Below the pieces are notes generated by a model, which was not told the origin of the DNA, made no database searches, and saw only the letters and a program-made list of their open reading frames with translations. 64,000 nt of DNA from Halomarinibacterium sedimenti (GTDB taxonomy: Bacteria > Bacteroidota > Bacteroidia > Flavobacteriales > Flavobacteriaceae): NCBI RefSeq assembly GCF_019312585.1, contig NZ_JAHWDP010000001.1, forward strand, positions 921,718 through 985,717, read 5' to 3'. Positions 17,655-26,486 of this stretch are shown here, piece by piece (position 1 is the first letter of the stretch; each line of letters starts with the position of its first letter). The translations under genes and the position numbers were made by a program.

Positions 17655-18245
17655 ATGAAAAATTTAATTTTTGCATTATCGATGCTGAATGTTGGGATAA
17701 TTTGTTCACAAGTTGGTATTGGGACTTCAAACCCTTCTTCTCAATTAGAAATTAATAGTACGAATACTGGAATTCCTACCTTAGAATTAAATCCTCAAAC
17801 AACACCATTGGGTTCAGCCACAGGACAACTCTCTGTTATTGGAGATGAACTCTTTATGTATGATGCCGCTAGGGGAAAGTGGTTAAGCCTTCAAGCGACC
17901 CCTTTACAGTGGAGTAAAAATGGAAATGCGGGAAATGAAACCCTTCGATTTGGGGGTGATACGAGATCCATAAACACGGGAGCCAGTATGCCTTTTGATG
18001 GTACCATTGTTTATGTAACTGCAAACGCAGAGGGAGGAAACGCAACAAAAGGATTCGAGATAAGAATTAAATCTGGAACCACCTTAAAAACAACAACATC
18101 ATTTAACCTAGTTGGGAGCACATTTAAGAAAACAGATTACAATGTAAATTTTAGTGCTGGGGACTATATCAATGTGTTTGCAAATAATACTGGTGGCGAT
18201 GTGTCGGAACCTGCGGTTATTGTTTGGGTAAAATGGCGAAAGTAA
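17655..18245 (+). CDS. Small secreted protein with VGIGT-type N-terminus (tail-fibre-like)
   Basis: Exported protein of 196 residues, unknown function. It has a Sec signal peptide (about 1-19) followed by QVGIGTSNPSSQLEI, the start typical of a large group of Bacteroidota secreted proteins that resemble phage tail fibres or trimeric surface fibres. The C-terminal 110 residues are predicted all-beta (GTIVYVTANAEGG, IRIKSGTTL, VIVWVKWRK) and resemble C1q-like caps, by pattern only. No T9SS domain is visible. It stands alone, convergent with rnhA, 3 bp between the two stop codons. About 300 bp upstream are AT-rich and hold a GGTAAA/TTTACC inverted repeat at 17564-17580 but no clear promoter. Confidence 0.6.
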   Translation: MKNLIFALSMLNVGIICSQVGIGTSNPSSQLEINSTNTGIPTLELNPQTTPLGSATGQLSVIGDELFMYDAARGKWLSLQATPLQWSKNGNAGNETLRFGGDTRSINTGASMPFDGTIVYVTANAEGGNATKGFEIRIKSGTTLKTTTSFNLVGSTFKKTDYNVNFSAGDYINVFANNTGGDVSEPAVIVWVKWRK

Positions 18246-18248
18246 TGG

Positions 18249-18887
18249 TTATTTTCTTCCAAAGTCTGCAGGAATTTCTCCCCATGCTTTGGTTTCCCAT
18301 TTCACTATTTTTGTGGCGTAGGTATTGTTTTTGAGCCAAGTTTCGGCTCGAGAAATGAGTTCGAAAAGGGCTTTATTTTTAGCAGAAGGCTTCAGCTTTG
18401 TGTTGCACTTCTTCTTTTTTACCCAACCCATAGCGATGCGGGAATCGGTGTAAATAATTCTATCGCTATTCTTTTGTTTCAATAAAGCTAATCCGTGAAC
18501 AATAGCAAGGAATTCACCAATATTATTGGTTCCCTGAGCAAAGGGACCTTGATGAAAAAGTTGTTTATGTGTTTGAGTATCTACGCCACGATACTCCATT
18601 TTCCCGGGATTTCCACTAGAGGCAGCATCTACAGAAATAGAATACAAATTGGGTTCTCCAATTTTTTTTAAGTCTTCTGCCGAAAGTGTTTTATCCTTTT
18701 TCCCTCCTTTTCCTTTATAGTCTGCGTATTCTTTATTGTATGCTTTTTTGGCTTCTGCAAAGGTTTCAAAAGACATATATTGAGCACCTTTTACTCCTTT
18801 TATTGAAAGCTGGCACTCTTTCCAACTCCCAAAGATTCCAGCGGGGTTACCATACCAAACCACATAAAACTTTTCTTTTTTAGCCAT
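18249..18887 (-). CDS. rnhA: Ribonuclease H1 with N-terminal viroplasmin (hybrid-binding) domain
   Basis: Degrades the RNA strand of RNA:DNA hybrids. Residues 1-50 form a viroplasmin/caulimovirus-type hybrid-binding domain (KFYVVWYGNPAGIFGSWKEC, later YMSFETFAEAKKAY). A charged linker follows, then the RNase H fold from about 78 with the acidic residues in ISVDAASSGNPG, NNIGEFLAIVHGL and IIYTDSRIAMGWV, and the last in EIPADFGRK. At 212 residues it is the usual size for this bacterial H1 form. Its start overlaps the end of purN by 8 bp, so the two are translationally coupled. Confidence 0.9.
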   Translation of the reverse strand: MAKKEKFYVVWYGNPAGIFGSWKECQLSIKGVKGAQYMSFETFAEAKKAYNKEYADYKGKGGKKDKTLSAEDLKKIGEPNLYSISVDAASSGNPGKMEYRGVDTQTHKQLFHQGPFAQGTNNIGEFLAIVHGLALLKQKNSDRIIYTDSRIAMGWVKKKKCNTKLKPSAKNKALFELISRAETWLKNNTYATKIVKWETKAWGEIPADFGRK

Positions 18888-19461
18888 TTTTTGTTGAAGT
18901 TAATAGGTCTTCAATCACTTTTGGAAAATATGTATATTCCAATTTGTGCACTTTTTCTGCAACGGTCTCAGAAGTTTCATTTTCGGTTAGAGCTATGCTT
19001 TTCTGAAAAATAATAGCTCCTTCGTCATACTGTTCATTGACATAATGAATGGTGATTCCAGTTTCTTTTTCGGCATTTTCAACAACAGCCTCATGAACAT
19101 AGCGGCCGTACATCCCTTTCCCTCCATATTTTGGCAGCAAAGCAGGGTGAATATTAATGACTTTGTTTGGAAACTCCTTTAGGATAATTTTTGGAAATTT
19201 CCATAAAAATCCAGCGAGCACAATAAGATCTGGTTTATCCTTTTTTAGGATTTGTAAGACGCCATGTTCAGCATTTAACTCTTCTTTAGTAAAGAATGAA
19301 GTCTGTGTTTTAAGGGCTTTGGCGCGCTCTAGTACTTTGGCATTCTTATTGTTACTGAGCACACGAACAACTTTGGCAATTTTGCTACGTTGAAAGTGTT
19401 CAATAATAGTTTGGGTGTTGGTACCACTGCCCGAAGCAAAGATTATAATGCGCCTCTCCAT
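18880..19461 (-). CDS. purN: Phosphoribosylglycinamide formyltransferase
   Basis: Transfers a formyl group from 10-formyl-THF to GAR in purine synthesis. The 193-residue protein begins MERRIIIFASGSGTNTQTI, with the phosphate-binding SGSGTN loop. It has the catalytic Asn-His in VINIHPALLPKYGGKGMYG and the Asp in YVNEQYDEGAIIFQ. The frame opens at 19536, but that Met lies upstream of the TACTTTTG box (19504-19511), so the Met at 19461, which gives the family N-terminus, is the likely start. It is coupled to rnhA and divergent from acpP. Confidence 0.92.
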   Translation of the reverse strand: MERRIIIFASGSGTNTQTIIEHFQRSKIAKVVRVLSNNKNAKVLERAKALKTQTSFFTKEELNAEHGVLQILKKDKPDLIVLAGFLWKFPKIILKEFPNKVINIHPALLPKYGGKGMYGRYVHEAVVENAEKETGITIHYVNEQYDEGAIIFQKSIALTENETSETVAEKVHKLEYTYFPKVIEDLLTSTKNG

Positions 19462-19503
19462 AAAAATTCCAAAGTTTTCACCGAAGTAATTAAAAAATAA
19501 TAA

Positions 19504-19511
19504 CAAAAGTA
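19504..19511 (-). promoter_or_regulatory. Putative purN promoter (-7 box)
   Basis: Minus-strand TACTTTTG (exact TAnnTTTG), about 42 bp upstream of the purN ATG. A TTTG lies 22 bp further upstream, slightly more than the ideal spacing. Confidence 0.5.
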
Positions 19512-19682
19512 AGGCAATAGGGTTTACTTCGCTCAAAAATGTTTAAATTGGTTTTATCTTTTCACACAAATAATTTTATTTGAAAAATAGAATACACAAT
19601 AAAATTAAAGTAACTTTATAAAAGTTTTAAAAGAAGAATCTCACATTTTATGTACAAAATGGTGTTTTAAATTAAAATATTT

Positions 19683-19690
19683 TATTTTTG
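19683..19690 (+). promoter_or_regulatory. Putative acpP promoter (-7 box)
   Basis: TATTTTTG (exact TAnnTTTG), 32 bp before the acpP ATG, with an imperfect TGGTG 18 bp upstream. It fits the expected strong promoter of the fatty-acid synthesis genes. Confidence 0.5.
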
Positions 19691-19722
19691 CCACTTGTAA
19701 TTAAATCTAAAAATTAAGAATT

Positions 19723-19956
19723 ATGTCAGACATTGCATCAAGAGTAAAAGCGATTATCGTAGACAAATTAGGTGTTGACGAAAACGAAGTTGTAAACGAA
19801 GCTAGCTTCACAAACGACTTAGGAGCCGATTCATTGGATACGGTAGAGCTTATTATGGAATTTGAAAAGGAATTCGATATTCAAATTCCAGACGATCAAG
19901 CTGAAAACATTGCGACCGTTGGTCAAGCAATTTCCTATATAGAAGAAGCAAAATAA
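19723..19956 (+). CDS. acpP: Acyl carrier protein
   Basis: Carrier of growing acyl chains in type II fatty-acid synthesis. The 77-residue acidic protein has the invariant DSL motif with Ser37 ([12 protein letters not shown]), the 4'-phosphopantetheine site. fabF follows 10 bp downstream, the usual partner order, and rnc follows fabF. Start and length are canonical. Confidence 0.97.
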   Translation: MSDIASRVKAIIVDKLGVDENEVVNEASFTNDLGADSLDTVELIMEFEKEFDIQIPDDQAENIATVGQAISYIEEAK

Positions 19957-19966
19957 TCTCTTCCAT

Positions 19967-21220
19967 ATGGAACTTAAGCGAGTTGTTGTAACGGGTCTTG
20001 GCGCTCTTACCCCTATTGGAAATAACATTCAAGAATACTGGAATGGTCTAAAAAGCGGGAAAAGCGGCTGTGCTCCTATTACATATTTTGATACTGAAAA
20101 GTTCAAAACAAAATTCGCTTGTGAAGTTAAGAATTATGATCCTTTAAATCATTTTGACAGGAAAGAATCCCGAAAACTAGACCGATTTGCTCAATATGCC
20201 TTAGTTTCTTCAGATGAAGCTATTGTGGACGCAGGAATTGACTTAGAAAAAGTAGATAAGTTTCGTGTTGGAGTAATTTGGGGAGCTGGTATAGGAGGAT
20301 TAGAAACCTTTCAAGATGAAGTAATAAATTTTGCAGAAGGGGATGGAACACCACGTTTCAACCCCTTCTTTATTCCTAAAATGATTGCAGATATTGCTCC
20401 TGGTAATATCTCAATTAAGCATGGCTTTATGGGACCTAATTATACTACGGTTTCTGCCTGTGCTTCTTCTGCAAATGCCATGATAGATGCTTTAAACTAT
20501 ATACGTTTAGGGCATTGCGATATCATTGTTACTGGAGGAAGTGAAGCAGCTGTGACCAAAGCTGGTATGGGAGGCTTCAATGCTATGCATGCACTTTCTA
20601 CTAGAAATGAAAGTCCAGAAACAGCCTCTCGTCCTTTTGATGCTACCAGAGACGGTTTCGTATTAGGGGAGGGTGCTGGAGCACTTATTTTAGAGGAATA
20701 TGAGCATGCCAAGAAACGAGGTGCAAAAATTTATGCTGAAGTTGTGGGTGGTGGAATGTCAAGTGATGCCTATCATATGACAGCACCTCATCCAGATGGT
20801 ATTGGTGTTGAAAGAGTGATGCTAAACTGTCTAAAGGATGCAGGAATGAGTCCAGAAGAGGTGGATACTATAAATACTCATGGCACTTCTACTCCGTTGG
20901 GAGATGTAGCAGAATTAAAGGCAATTACAAATGTATTTGGCGAACATGCTTCCAAAATAAATATCAATTCTACAAAATCAATGACTGGGCATCTTTTAGG
21001 TGCTGCTGGAGCTATTGAGGCAATTGCATCTATTTTGGCTATGGAACATAGTTTAGTTCCTCCTACAATTAATCATACAACTGTGGATGAAGAAATAGAT
21101 TCATCCCTCAATCTCACTCTCAATAAAGCACAAGAACGCAAAATTAATGTGGCCATGAGCAATACCTTTGGTTTTGGTGGTCACAATGCATGTGTTCTCT
21201 TCAAGAGAATAGATAATTAA
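19967..21220 (+). CDS. fabF: Beta-ketoacyl-ACP synthase II
   Basis: Condenses malonyl-ACP with acyl-ACP in fatty-acid elongation. At 417 residues it has full FabF length. The catalytic triad is visible: C165 in TVSACASSAN, H305 in NTHGTSTPLGD, and H342 in STKSMTGHLLGAAGA. The start VVVTGLGALTPIGN and end NTFGFGGHNACVLF are typical. It is the second gene of acpP-fabF-rnc, 10 bp after acpP and 5 bp before rnc. Confidence 0.97.
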   Translation: MELKRVVVTGLGALTPIGNNIQEYWNGLKSGKSGCAPITYFDTEKFKTKFACEVKNYDPLNHFDRKESRKLDRFAQYALVSSDEAIVDAGIDLEKVDKFRVGVIWGAGIGGLETFQDEVINFAEGDGTPRFNPFFIPKMIADIAPGNISIKHGFMGPNYTTVSACASSANAMIDALNYIRLGHCDIIVTGGSEAAVTKAGMGGFNAMHALSTRNESPETASRPFDATRDGFVLGEGAGALILEEYEHAKKRGAKIYAEVVGGGMSSDAYHMTAPHPDGIGVERVMLNCLKDAGMSPEEVDTINTHGTSTPLGDVAELKAITNVFGEHASKININSTKSMTGHLLGAAGAIEAIASILAMEHSLVPPTINHTTVDEEIDSSLNLTLNKAQERKINVAMSNTFGFGGHNACVLFKRIDN

Positions 21221-21225
21221 GTTTT

Positions 21226-21969
21226 ATGGCTTCTTTAAAGAATATATTTTCCTCTCGTTCTTCAACGGATGGAGAATTTTATATTACCATAAAAAAAATT
21301 ATTGGGTTTAAACCTCAAGATATTTCCATTTACCAAGAAGCATTTACCCACCGCTCCATGAATTCTACAAAGAATGATGGAAAACCTGAAAATTATGAAC
21401 GTTTGGAATTTTTAGGAGATGCCATGTTAGGTTCCGTAATTGCAGCCCACCTTTTTAAAAAAGTTCCTAACGGAAACGAAGGGTATTTAACCAAAATGCG
21501 CTCCAAAGTGGTAAGTAGAGAACATTTAAATGAACTTGGGCGTGATTTAAAGCTTATAGACTTAGTGAAGACTTCGGTATCTATGCAACATTTTGGAGAG
21601 AACATTCACGGGAATGTTTTTGAAGCACTTGTTGGTGCTATTTACTTAGATAAAGGCTTCAAATATGTTGAAAAATTTATTCAAAGAAGGGTAATTAAAC
21701 CTTATGTTGACATAGAAAAGTTAGAAGGTAAGGTCATTAGCTATAAAAGCCTTTTTATTGAATGGTGTCAAAAAAACAAGAAGAGTTTTAAGTTTAATGT
21801 TTACGAGGATACGGGTAATGATCCTTTAAAACATTTTGCAGTAAAGCTACAGCTAGAACAAGATACCGTGGCAAAAGCAAGAGGCACTTCAAAGAAAAAA
21901 GCCGAAGAACGCGCAGCCAAAAGAGCTTTTTATAAGCTTCAAAAGCAAATGCAACTTCAATCCGAATAA
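21226..21969 (+). CDS. rnc: Ribonuclease III
   Basis: Cleaves double-stranded RNA in rRNA maturation and mRNA/sRNA turnover. The RNase III signature ERLEFLGDAMLG is near residues 63-75, and the second catalytic motif GNVFEALVGAIYLD follows. A dsRNA-binding domain covers about 175-243 (KGTSKKKAEERAAKRAFYKL-like end). 247 residues is typical. It is third in the acpP-fabF-rnc operon. It would be the obvious processing factor for the antisense and hairpin RNAs proposed elsewhere in this window. Confidence 0.95.
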   Translation: MASLKNIFSSRSSTDGEFYITIKKIIGFKPQDISIYQEAFTHRSMNSTKNDGKPENYERLEFLGDAMLGSVIAAHLFKKVPNGNEGYLTKMRSKVVSREHLNELGRDLKLIDLVKTSVSMQHFGENIHGNVFEALVGAIYLDKGFKYVEKFIQRRVIKPYVDIEKLEGKVISYKSLFIEWCQKNKKSFKFNVYEDTGNDPLKHFAVKLQLEQDTVAKARGTSKKKAEERAAKRAFYKLQKQMQLQSE

Positions 21970-22079
21970 GGATTAAAATTTTCCTTATCCCCAACGTTTT
22001 CGGTTATATTTCCTTTAATTTTTGGTTAAGGATTGTTAGTTGAACAAAACTATTCCTATTTTTATTCAAAATTAGATGT

Positions 22080-22571
22080 ATGACCCATTACAAATTGCAT
22101 CTAGACGATGACGGCGAAGAGGACTTTATCCTTGTTGCAATACACTGCAGTGAAGAAGCGTATAAAATGGCGTTTATGATTAATAAACACCTATCTATGC
22201 GACTTCAACGAAAGAAAAATGACATAGAACTTATACTTGATGAAGTGGTCTCTACATTTTCTCTTTTTGAATATGAAAGTGAACAACAGTACACAAAATT
22301 TTATTTAGTAGAAAATAAGTGTAAATTAACTTTTGAAAAAATTCACACAGTAGGAAGTTTATTTGAAGATGAAAATTCTGAAAAAATGAAGATAAGCCAC
22401 TTACTTCCTGAATTTAAAAAAGTTGATTTCTTTTTAAAAATAGAATCGGATATTGAGAAGTTTCCCCTTCGGAAAACCCTTGCTCAATTAAATGAAATAA
22501 ATGAAGTGATTTCAGCATATGTTGTTGAAAATCAAAATATAAAATCTCATAATAATTTAATATTTAACTAA
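22080..22571 (+). CDS. IPExxxVDY family protein
   Basis: Small cytoplasmic protein (163 residues) of a family essentially restricted to Bacteroidota and of unknown function. The naming motif appears here as LPEFKKVDFFLKI near the C-terminal third. Other features are a charged N-terminus and no signal peptide or membrane segment. Position between rnc and pyk is the conserved context of the family. Its stop codon overlaps the pyk start by one base (TAATG), giving translational coupling to pyk. Confidence 0.85.
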   Translation: MTHYKLHLDDDGEEDFILVAIHCSEEAYKMAFMINKHLSMRLQRKKNDIELILDEVVSTFSLFEYESEQQYTKFYLVENKCKLTFEKIHTVGSLFEDENSEKMKISHLLPEFKKVDFFLKIESDIEKFPLRKTLAQLNEINEVISAYVVENQNIKSHNNLIFN

Positions 22572-23998
22572 TGCCAACTCAAAAGAAGACGAAAATAGTA
22601 GCAACCCTTGGGCCTGCTACAAATGATAAAAAGACATTAAAAGCTATGATTGAAGCAGGTGCAAATGTCTTTAGAATCAATTTTTCTCATGCCGATTATA
22701 ACGATGTAAAAAAGCGAATAAAAATGATTCGTGAGTTGGGAGAAGAGCTAGGTATTAGTACCGCAATTTTAGCCGATTTACAAGGGCCTAAACTTCGCGT
22801 GGGATTGATGAAAGAAGAAGTTGTCGTTAATCCTGGTGATCAAATAGAATTTTGTACTGGGGAAGAGTTTGAAGGCACCAAAAAGAAGGTGTATATGAAC
22901 TACGATAGCTTTCCTGCCGATGTAAAAGCCGGAGAGCGCATTCTTTTGGATGATGGTAAACTTATTTTTGAAGTTTTAAAGACAAATGGGAAAGATAGTG
23001 TTACTTCCAAAGTAATTCAAGGCGGTCCATTACGTTCTAAAAAGGGAGTCAATCTACCTAATACAAAAATTTCGTTACCAGCATTAACAGCGAAAGATAA
23101 AGAGGATGCCATTTTTGCCATTTCCCAAGATGTTGATTGGTTTGCGCTTTCTTTTGTGAGACACGCTGAAGACTTAAAAGAATTACAGGCTTTAATTGAA
23201 GCACATAGCGAACATAAAATTCCTATTATAGCCAAAATTGAAAAACCTGAAGCCGTTGAAAATATAGATAAAATCATTCCGTATTGTGATGGATTAATGG
23301 TAGCGCGTGGTGATCTGGGAGTAGAAGTTCCAGCGGCAGACGTGCCTTTAATTCAGAAGCATTTGGTATTAACAGCAAAACGAGCTAGAATACCTGTTAT
23401 TATTGCGACACAAATGATGGAAACCATGATTACGTCCCTCACCCCCACTCGAGCGGAAGTAAATGACGTTGCCAATAGTGTCATGGATGGTGCCGATGCA
23501 GTCATGCTTTCTGGGGAGACGTCGGTTGGAAAATATCCAGTTGAAGTAATTCAGAAAATGGCAGAGATTTGTAGAACGGTTGAAAATTCTGAATTAATTA
23601 CGGTACCTCAAACACCTCCACATGTTAGGACCAATAGATACATCACAAAATCGGTTTGTTATCATGCGGCTAAAATGGCGGGTGAAATTCAAGCGAAAGC
23701 CATTTGTACACTCACAAATAGTGGGTATACCGCATTTCAAATTTCTGCTTGGCGCCCCAATGCACATATTTTAGTGTTTACCTCAAACCAACGTATTCTT
23801 TCTCGCTTGAATTTATTATGGGGGGTAAAAGCGTTTTATTATGATAAGTATGTAAGTACCGATGAAACGGTAGATGATGTTAATAGAATTGCCTTTGAAA
23901 AAGGCTTTGTTGAAAAGGGCGATTACCTTATTAACCTTGCGGCTATGCCAATTGTAGATAAAGGAATGGTGAATACCTTAAGGGTTTCACAAGCATAA
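22571..23998 (+). CDS. pyk: Pyruvate kinase
   Basis: Last step of glycolysis: phosphoenolpyruvate plus ADP to pyruvate plus ATP. At 475 residues it has KTKIVATLGPATNDKKTL at the start, FRINFSHADY, the Mg/K-binding strand IPIIAKIEKPEAVENID (catalytic Lys), and GDLGVEVPAADVPLIQKHL. MMETMITSLTPTRAEVNDVANSV-type active-site sequence follows. The C-terminal allosteric-type domain is present and there is no PEP-utilising extension. It is coupled to the preceding IPExxxVDY gene and ends at a strong terminator. Confidence 0.96.
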   Translation: MPTQKKTKIVATLGPATNDKKTLKAMIEAGANVFRINFSHADYNDVKKRIKMIRELGEELGISTAILADLQGPKLRVGLMKEEVVVNPGDQIEFCTGEEFEGTKKKVYMNYDSFPADVKAGERILLDDGKLIFEVLKTNGKDSVTSKVIQGGPLRSKKGVNLPNTKISLPALTAKDKEDAIFAISQDVDWFALSFVRHAEDLKELQALIEAHSEHKIPIIAKIEKPEAVENIDKIIPYCDGLMVARGDLGVEVPAADVPLIQKHLVLTAKRARIPVIIATQMMETMITSLTPTRAEVNDVANSVMDGADAVMLSGETSVGKYPVEVIQKMAEICRTVENSELITVPQTPPHVRTNRYITKSVCYHAAKMAGEIQAKAICTLTNSGYTAFQISAWRPNAHILVFTSNQRILSRLNLLWGVKAFYYDKYVSTDETVDDVNRIAFEKGFVEKGDYLINLAAMPIVDKGMVNTLRVSQA

Positions 23999-24000
23999 AA

Positions 24001-24027
24001 AAAGGCGAGCTTTGCTCGCCTTTTTTT
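24001..24027. terminator. Bidirectional terminator after pyk
   Basis: GGCGAGC-TTT-GCTCGCC hairpin flanked by A-run and T-run, 3 bp after the pyk stop. It also serves the convergent SH3 lipoprotein gene that ends at 24029. Confidence 0.88.
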
Positions 24028-24028
24028 A

Positions 24029-24826
24029 TTATTTTACTTCTTCTGTTCGTGTTATTTTCATCACATCCCCTTCCTTTTCAATAGTGACTTTACTATTAAA
24101 TTTTTGTGAGGAATACACATATTCAATTTTTTGAAGCTCGTTGTCTTTTCTAGAAATTTCCAACTGACTTATCCAAATCCCTTTTTTGGGTTTTCCGTCA
24201 AAAATAATTTCAGCATCCTTGCCTTTTGGGTTCGGAAATGCAAACTCACTTGGAAAATCGAATAAACGCTGTGCGGTTCCAAAAGCCTCATGCCAAGGTG
24301 TGTTAGGAAGGATTAACGTTTCCTTATTAATGGGCTTGCTTGGGGTGCCTTCGACTGTTTCAGTAAATGTTACTTCTGGAAACTGCTTTTGAAGCTCACT
24401 AGCATATCCTTTTGCGGTGATATCTCTTTCTGGCGGAAAATATTTTGAAAGATATCCATTAAAGGCAAACCCTTTTTTATGATTGAATTCCACTTCGTCC
24501 ATAGCGCCTTTAATTCCACAGACATTCATCGTGGCTTTTCCTTCTTCCGAAAGAATTTTCACTTTGGTTCCGTAAGGCATTTTGGCCAATTTTTCACTCT
24601 GTAAATTGTTGTATTCTCGTAAACTTAATCCGCTGGGAGCGGTTACATAGCGATACTGCGATTCAGTGTTCACGTTGTTTGAAGTAGCAAGGGCAAGGTC
24701 TTCAGAAGCTGTATTGTTTAAATCTTCTGTTTCTGTATTTGAAGAAATACGTTCGGTGTTTTCTTTGCAAGAAAAGGTGGTGGCTGTAACTATAACAGTG
24801 GCAATCATTAAAACTACTTTTTTCAT
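24029..24826 (-). CDS. Lipoprotein with bacterial SH3 domain
   Basis: Predicted outer-membrane or periplasmic lipoprotein (265 residues). The signal peptide ends in lipobox TTFSC with acylated C20. A low-complexity Ser/Thr/Asn/Glu linker covers about 21-55. An SH3-like domain at about 58-135 (VTAPSGLSLREYNNLQSEKL, MPYGTKVKIL) may bind cell-wall peptide. The C-terminal 120 residues are unrecognised, with a motif IWISQLEISRKDNELQ in a beta-rich segment. It lies 45 bp downstream of dinB on the same strand, but a functional link is doubtful. Confidence 0.72.
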   Translation of the reverse strand: MKKVVLMIATVIVTATTFSCKENTERISSNTETEDLNNTASEDLALATSNNVNTESQYRYVTAPSGLSLREYNNLQSEKLAKMPYGTKVKILSEEGKATMNVCGIKGAMDEVEFNHKKGFAFNGYLSKYFPPERDITAKGYASELQKQFPEVTFTETVEGTPSKPINKETLILPNTPWHEAFGTAQRLFDFPSEFAFPNPKGKDAEIIFDGKPKKGIWISQLEISRKDNELQKIEYVYSSQKFNSKVTIEKEGDVMKITRTEEVK

Positions 24827-24871
24827 AATGGTAAAATTTAAATGTTAATAAAAGTAGTTTTACATCACAGG

Positions 24872-25981
24872 CTAAAAATCGAGTTTAAGTTGTACGTCTA
24901 TGCTTTGTTCGGGTGGAGGATTTGCCTCCTTTTTTTTTGCCTCGTTATTGAGGTTTGACATGCTAATTCCCAACAAGCGTACCGAATCTTTCATCTTTTC
25001 TTGAAATAACAAATCTTTAACATTCTCAAGGATAAGGTCTTTGCTCGAAATATAAAGGGGTAACGTTTTACTTCTTGTTTGTAACGTAAAATCGCTATAC
25101 TTAATTTTAAGGGTGATGGTTTTTCCAGCAACCTTGCTTTTTTGAAGTCGGCGTGCTACTTCGGTTGCAATATTTTCTAATTTTTCGAGCATAAATACTT
25201 CCGAAGAAATATTTTCATTAAACGTTCTTTCTGCCGCCAGAGATTTACGAGTGTGTTCTGGTTTTACTTTACTATGCTGAATCCCACGTACGATATTGTA
25301 ATAATAGGCGCCACTTTTGCCAAAATGCTCTTCTAGATATTCGAAGGATTTTTCTTTTAAATCCTTTCCCGTAAAAATACCATGGCGATACATGCGTTCT
25401 TTCATCACCTTACCCACACCATAAAACTTCTTAATATCTAGGGTCTCTAAAAATGAAATGACTTCTTCTGGCGGAACCGTTTTTTGTCCGTTGGGTTTAT
25501 TAATATCACTGGCCACTTTCGCCACAAATTTGTTAATAGAAATCCCTGCCGAAGCATTTAACCCAGTTTTCTCCTTGATTTTTTGCCGAATTTCTTTAGC
25601 AATTAAGGTGGCGCTAGGGTTTCCTTTTTTGTTTTCAGTAACATCGAGATAGGCCTCGTCAAGGGAAAGGGGTTCTACCAAATCGGTGAATTCAAAAAAG
25701 ATTTTGCGGATCATTTTCGAAATTTCAGCATAACGCTCAAAACGGGGACGCACAAATATTAACTCGTCGCAAAGTTTTCTCGCTAAAACACCACTCATAG
25801 CACTTCGAACTCCAAATTTTCTAGCCTCATAACTCGCAGCACTCACCACCCCTCTTTTGGAACTCCCTCCCACAGCAATGGGCTTACCCATCAAATCGGG
25901 GTTGTCCAACTGTTCCACAGACGCATAGAAGGCGTCCATATCTACATGGATTATCTTTCGGATGGGAATGGGAGTTTCCAT
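24872..25981 (-). CDS. dinB: DNA polymerase IV
   Basis: Y-family translesion polymerase. Its 369 residues show the palm acidic motifs HVDMDAFYASVEQ (Asp at 14 and 16) and SLDEAYLDV, the AGISINKFVAKVASD helix-hairpin region, and a little-finger domain ending in a short C-terminal tail. The tail (SIDVQLKLDF) resembles a sliding-clamp-binding peptide. It diverges from the CYTH gene with only 36 bp between starts. No LexA-like box could be identified by eye. Confidence 0.94.
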   Translation of the reverse strand: METPIPIRKIIHVDMDAFYASVEQLDNPDLMGKPIAVGGSSKRGVVSAASYEARKFGVRSAMSGVLARKLCDELIFVRPRFERYAEISKMIRKIFFEFTDLVEPLSLDEAYLDVTENKKGNPSATLIAKEIRQKIKEKTGLNASAGISINKFVAKVASDINKPNGQKTVPPEEVISFLETLDIKKFYGVGKVMKERMYRHGIFTGKDLKEKSFEYLEEHFGKSGAYYYNIVRGIQHSKVKPEHTRKSLAAERTFNENISSEVFMLEKLENIATEVARRLQKSKVAGKTITLKIKYSDFTLQTRSKTLPLYISSKDLILENVKDLLFQEKMKDSVRLLGISMSNLNNEAKKKEANPPPEQSIDVQLKLDF

Positions 25982-26017
25982 GAAGTAAATTTAATACCTT
26001 TAAAGCTTTGATACGCT

Positions 26018-26485
26018 ATGATTGAAATAGAACGTAAATTTTTGGTTACATCGGATGCTTTTAAAAAAGAAGCCACTTCAAAAACGTTCATCATTCAGGG
26101 GTTTTTAAATACACACCCAGAAAGGACCGTACGGGTTAGAGCTGTAGGTAAGAAAGGCATTTTAACTGTTAAGGGGAAATCTTCAGAGGATGGGACCACT
26201 CGTTTTGAATGGGAAACTGAAATTCCTTTGGAAGAAGCAAAAAAATTACTTCAATTGTGTGAAAAAGGAATTATTGAAAAATATAGGCATGAAGTTTCTT
26301 TTGCTAAAAATCTCTTTGAAATAGATGAATTTCTAGGAGATAATGCAGGACTCGTCCTAGCTGAAATTGAATTAAATGAAGTGAATCAAACCTTTAAAAA
26401 ACCCAGCTGGCTTGGAGAGGAAGTCACTGGAGATATAAAATATTATAACTCACAAATAAGTAAAAACCCTTTTAAAAATTGGTAA
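26018..26485 (+). CDS. CYTH domain protein (triphosphatase-like)
   Basis: Small (155 residues) triphosphate-tunnel metalloenzyme. The defining ExExK motif is EIERK at 3-7. It continues with RVRAVGKKGILTVKGK, FEWETEIP and IIEKYRHEV, giving the alternating charged strands of the tunnel, and FEIDEFLGDNAGLVLAEIEL is the family's acidic metal-binding section. Members hydrolyse tripolyphosphate or thiamine triphosphate; the substrate here is unknown. It is divergent from dinB and followed by a lipoprotein gene 1 bp downstream. Confidence 0.88.
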   Translation: MIEIERKFLVTSDAFKKEATSKTFIIQGFLNTHPERTVRVRAVGKKGILTVKGKSSEDGTTRFEWETEIPLEEAKKLLQLCEKGIIEKYRHEVSFAKNLFEIDEFLGDNAGLVLAEIELNEVNQTFKKPSWLGEEVTGDIKYYNSQISKNPFKNW

Positions 26486-26486
26486 A

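Noticed and set aside
21966..21990. ATAAGGA/TCCTTAT inverted repeat after rnc as a terminator
   Set aside because: No T-run follows, and the next gene (IPExxxVDY protein) is normally read with its neighbours.
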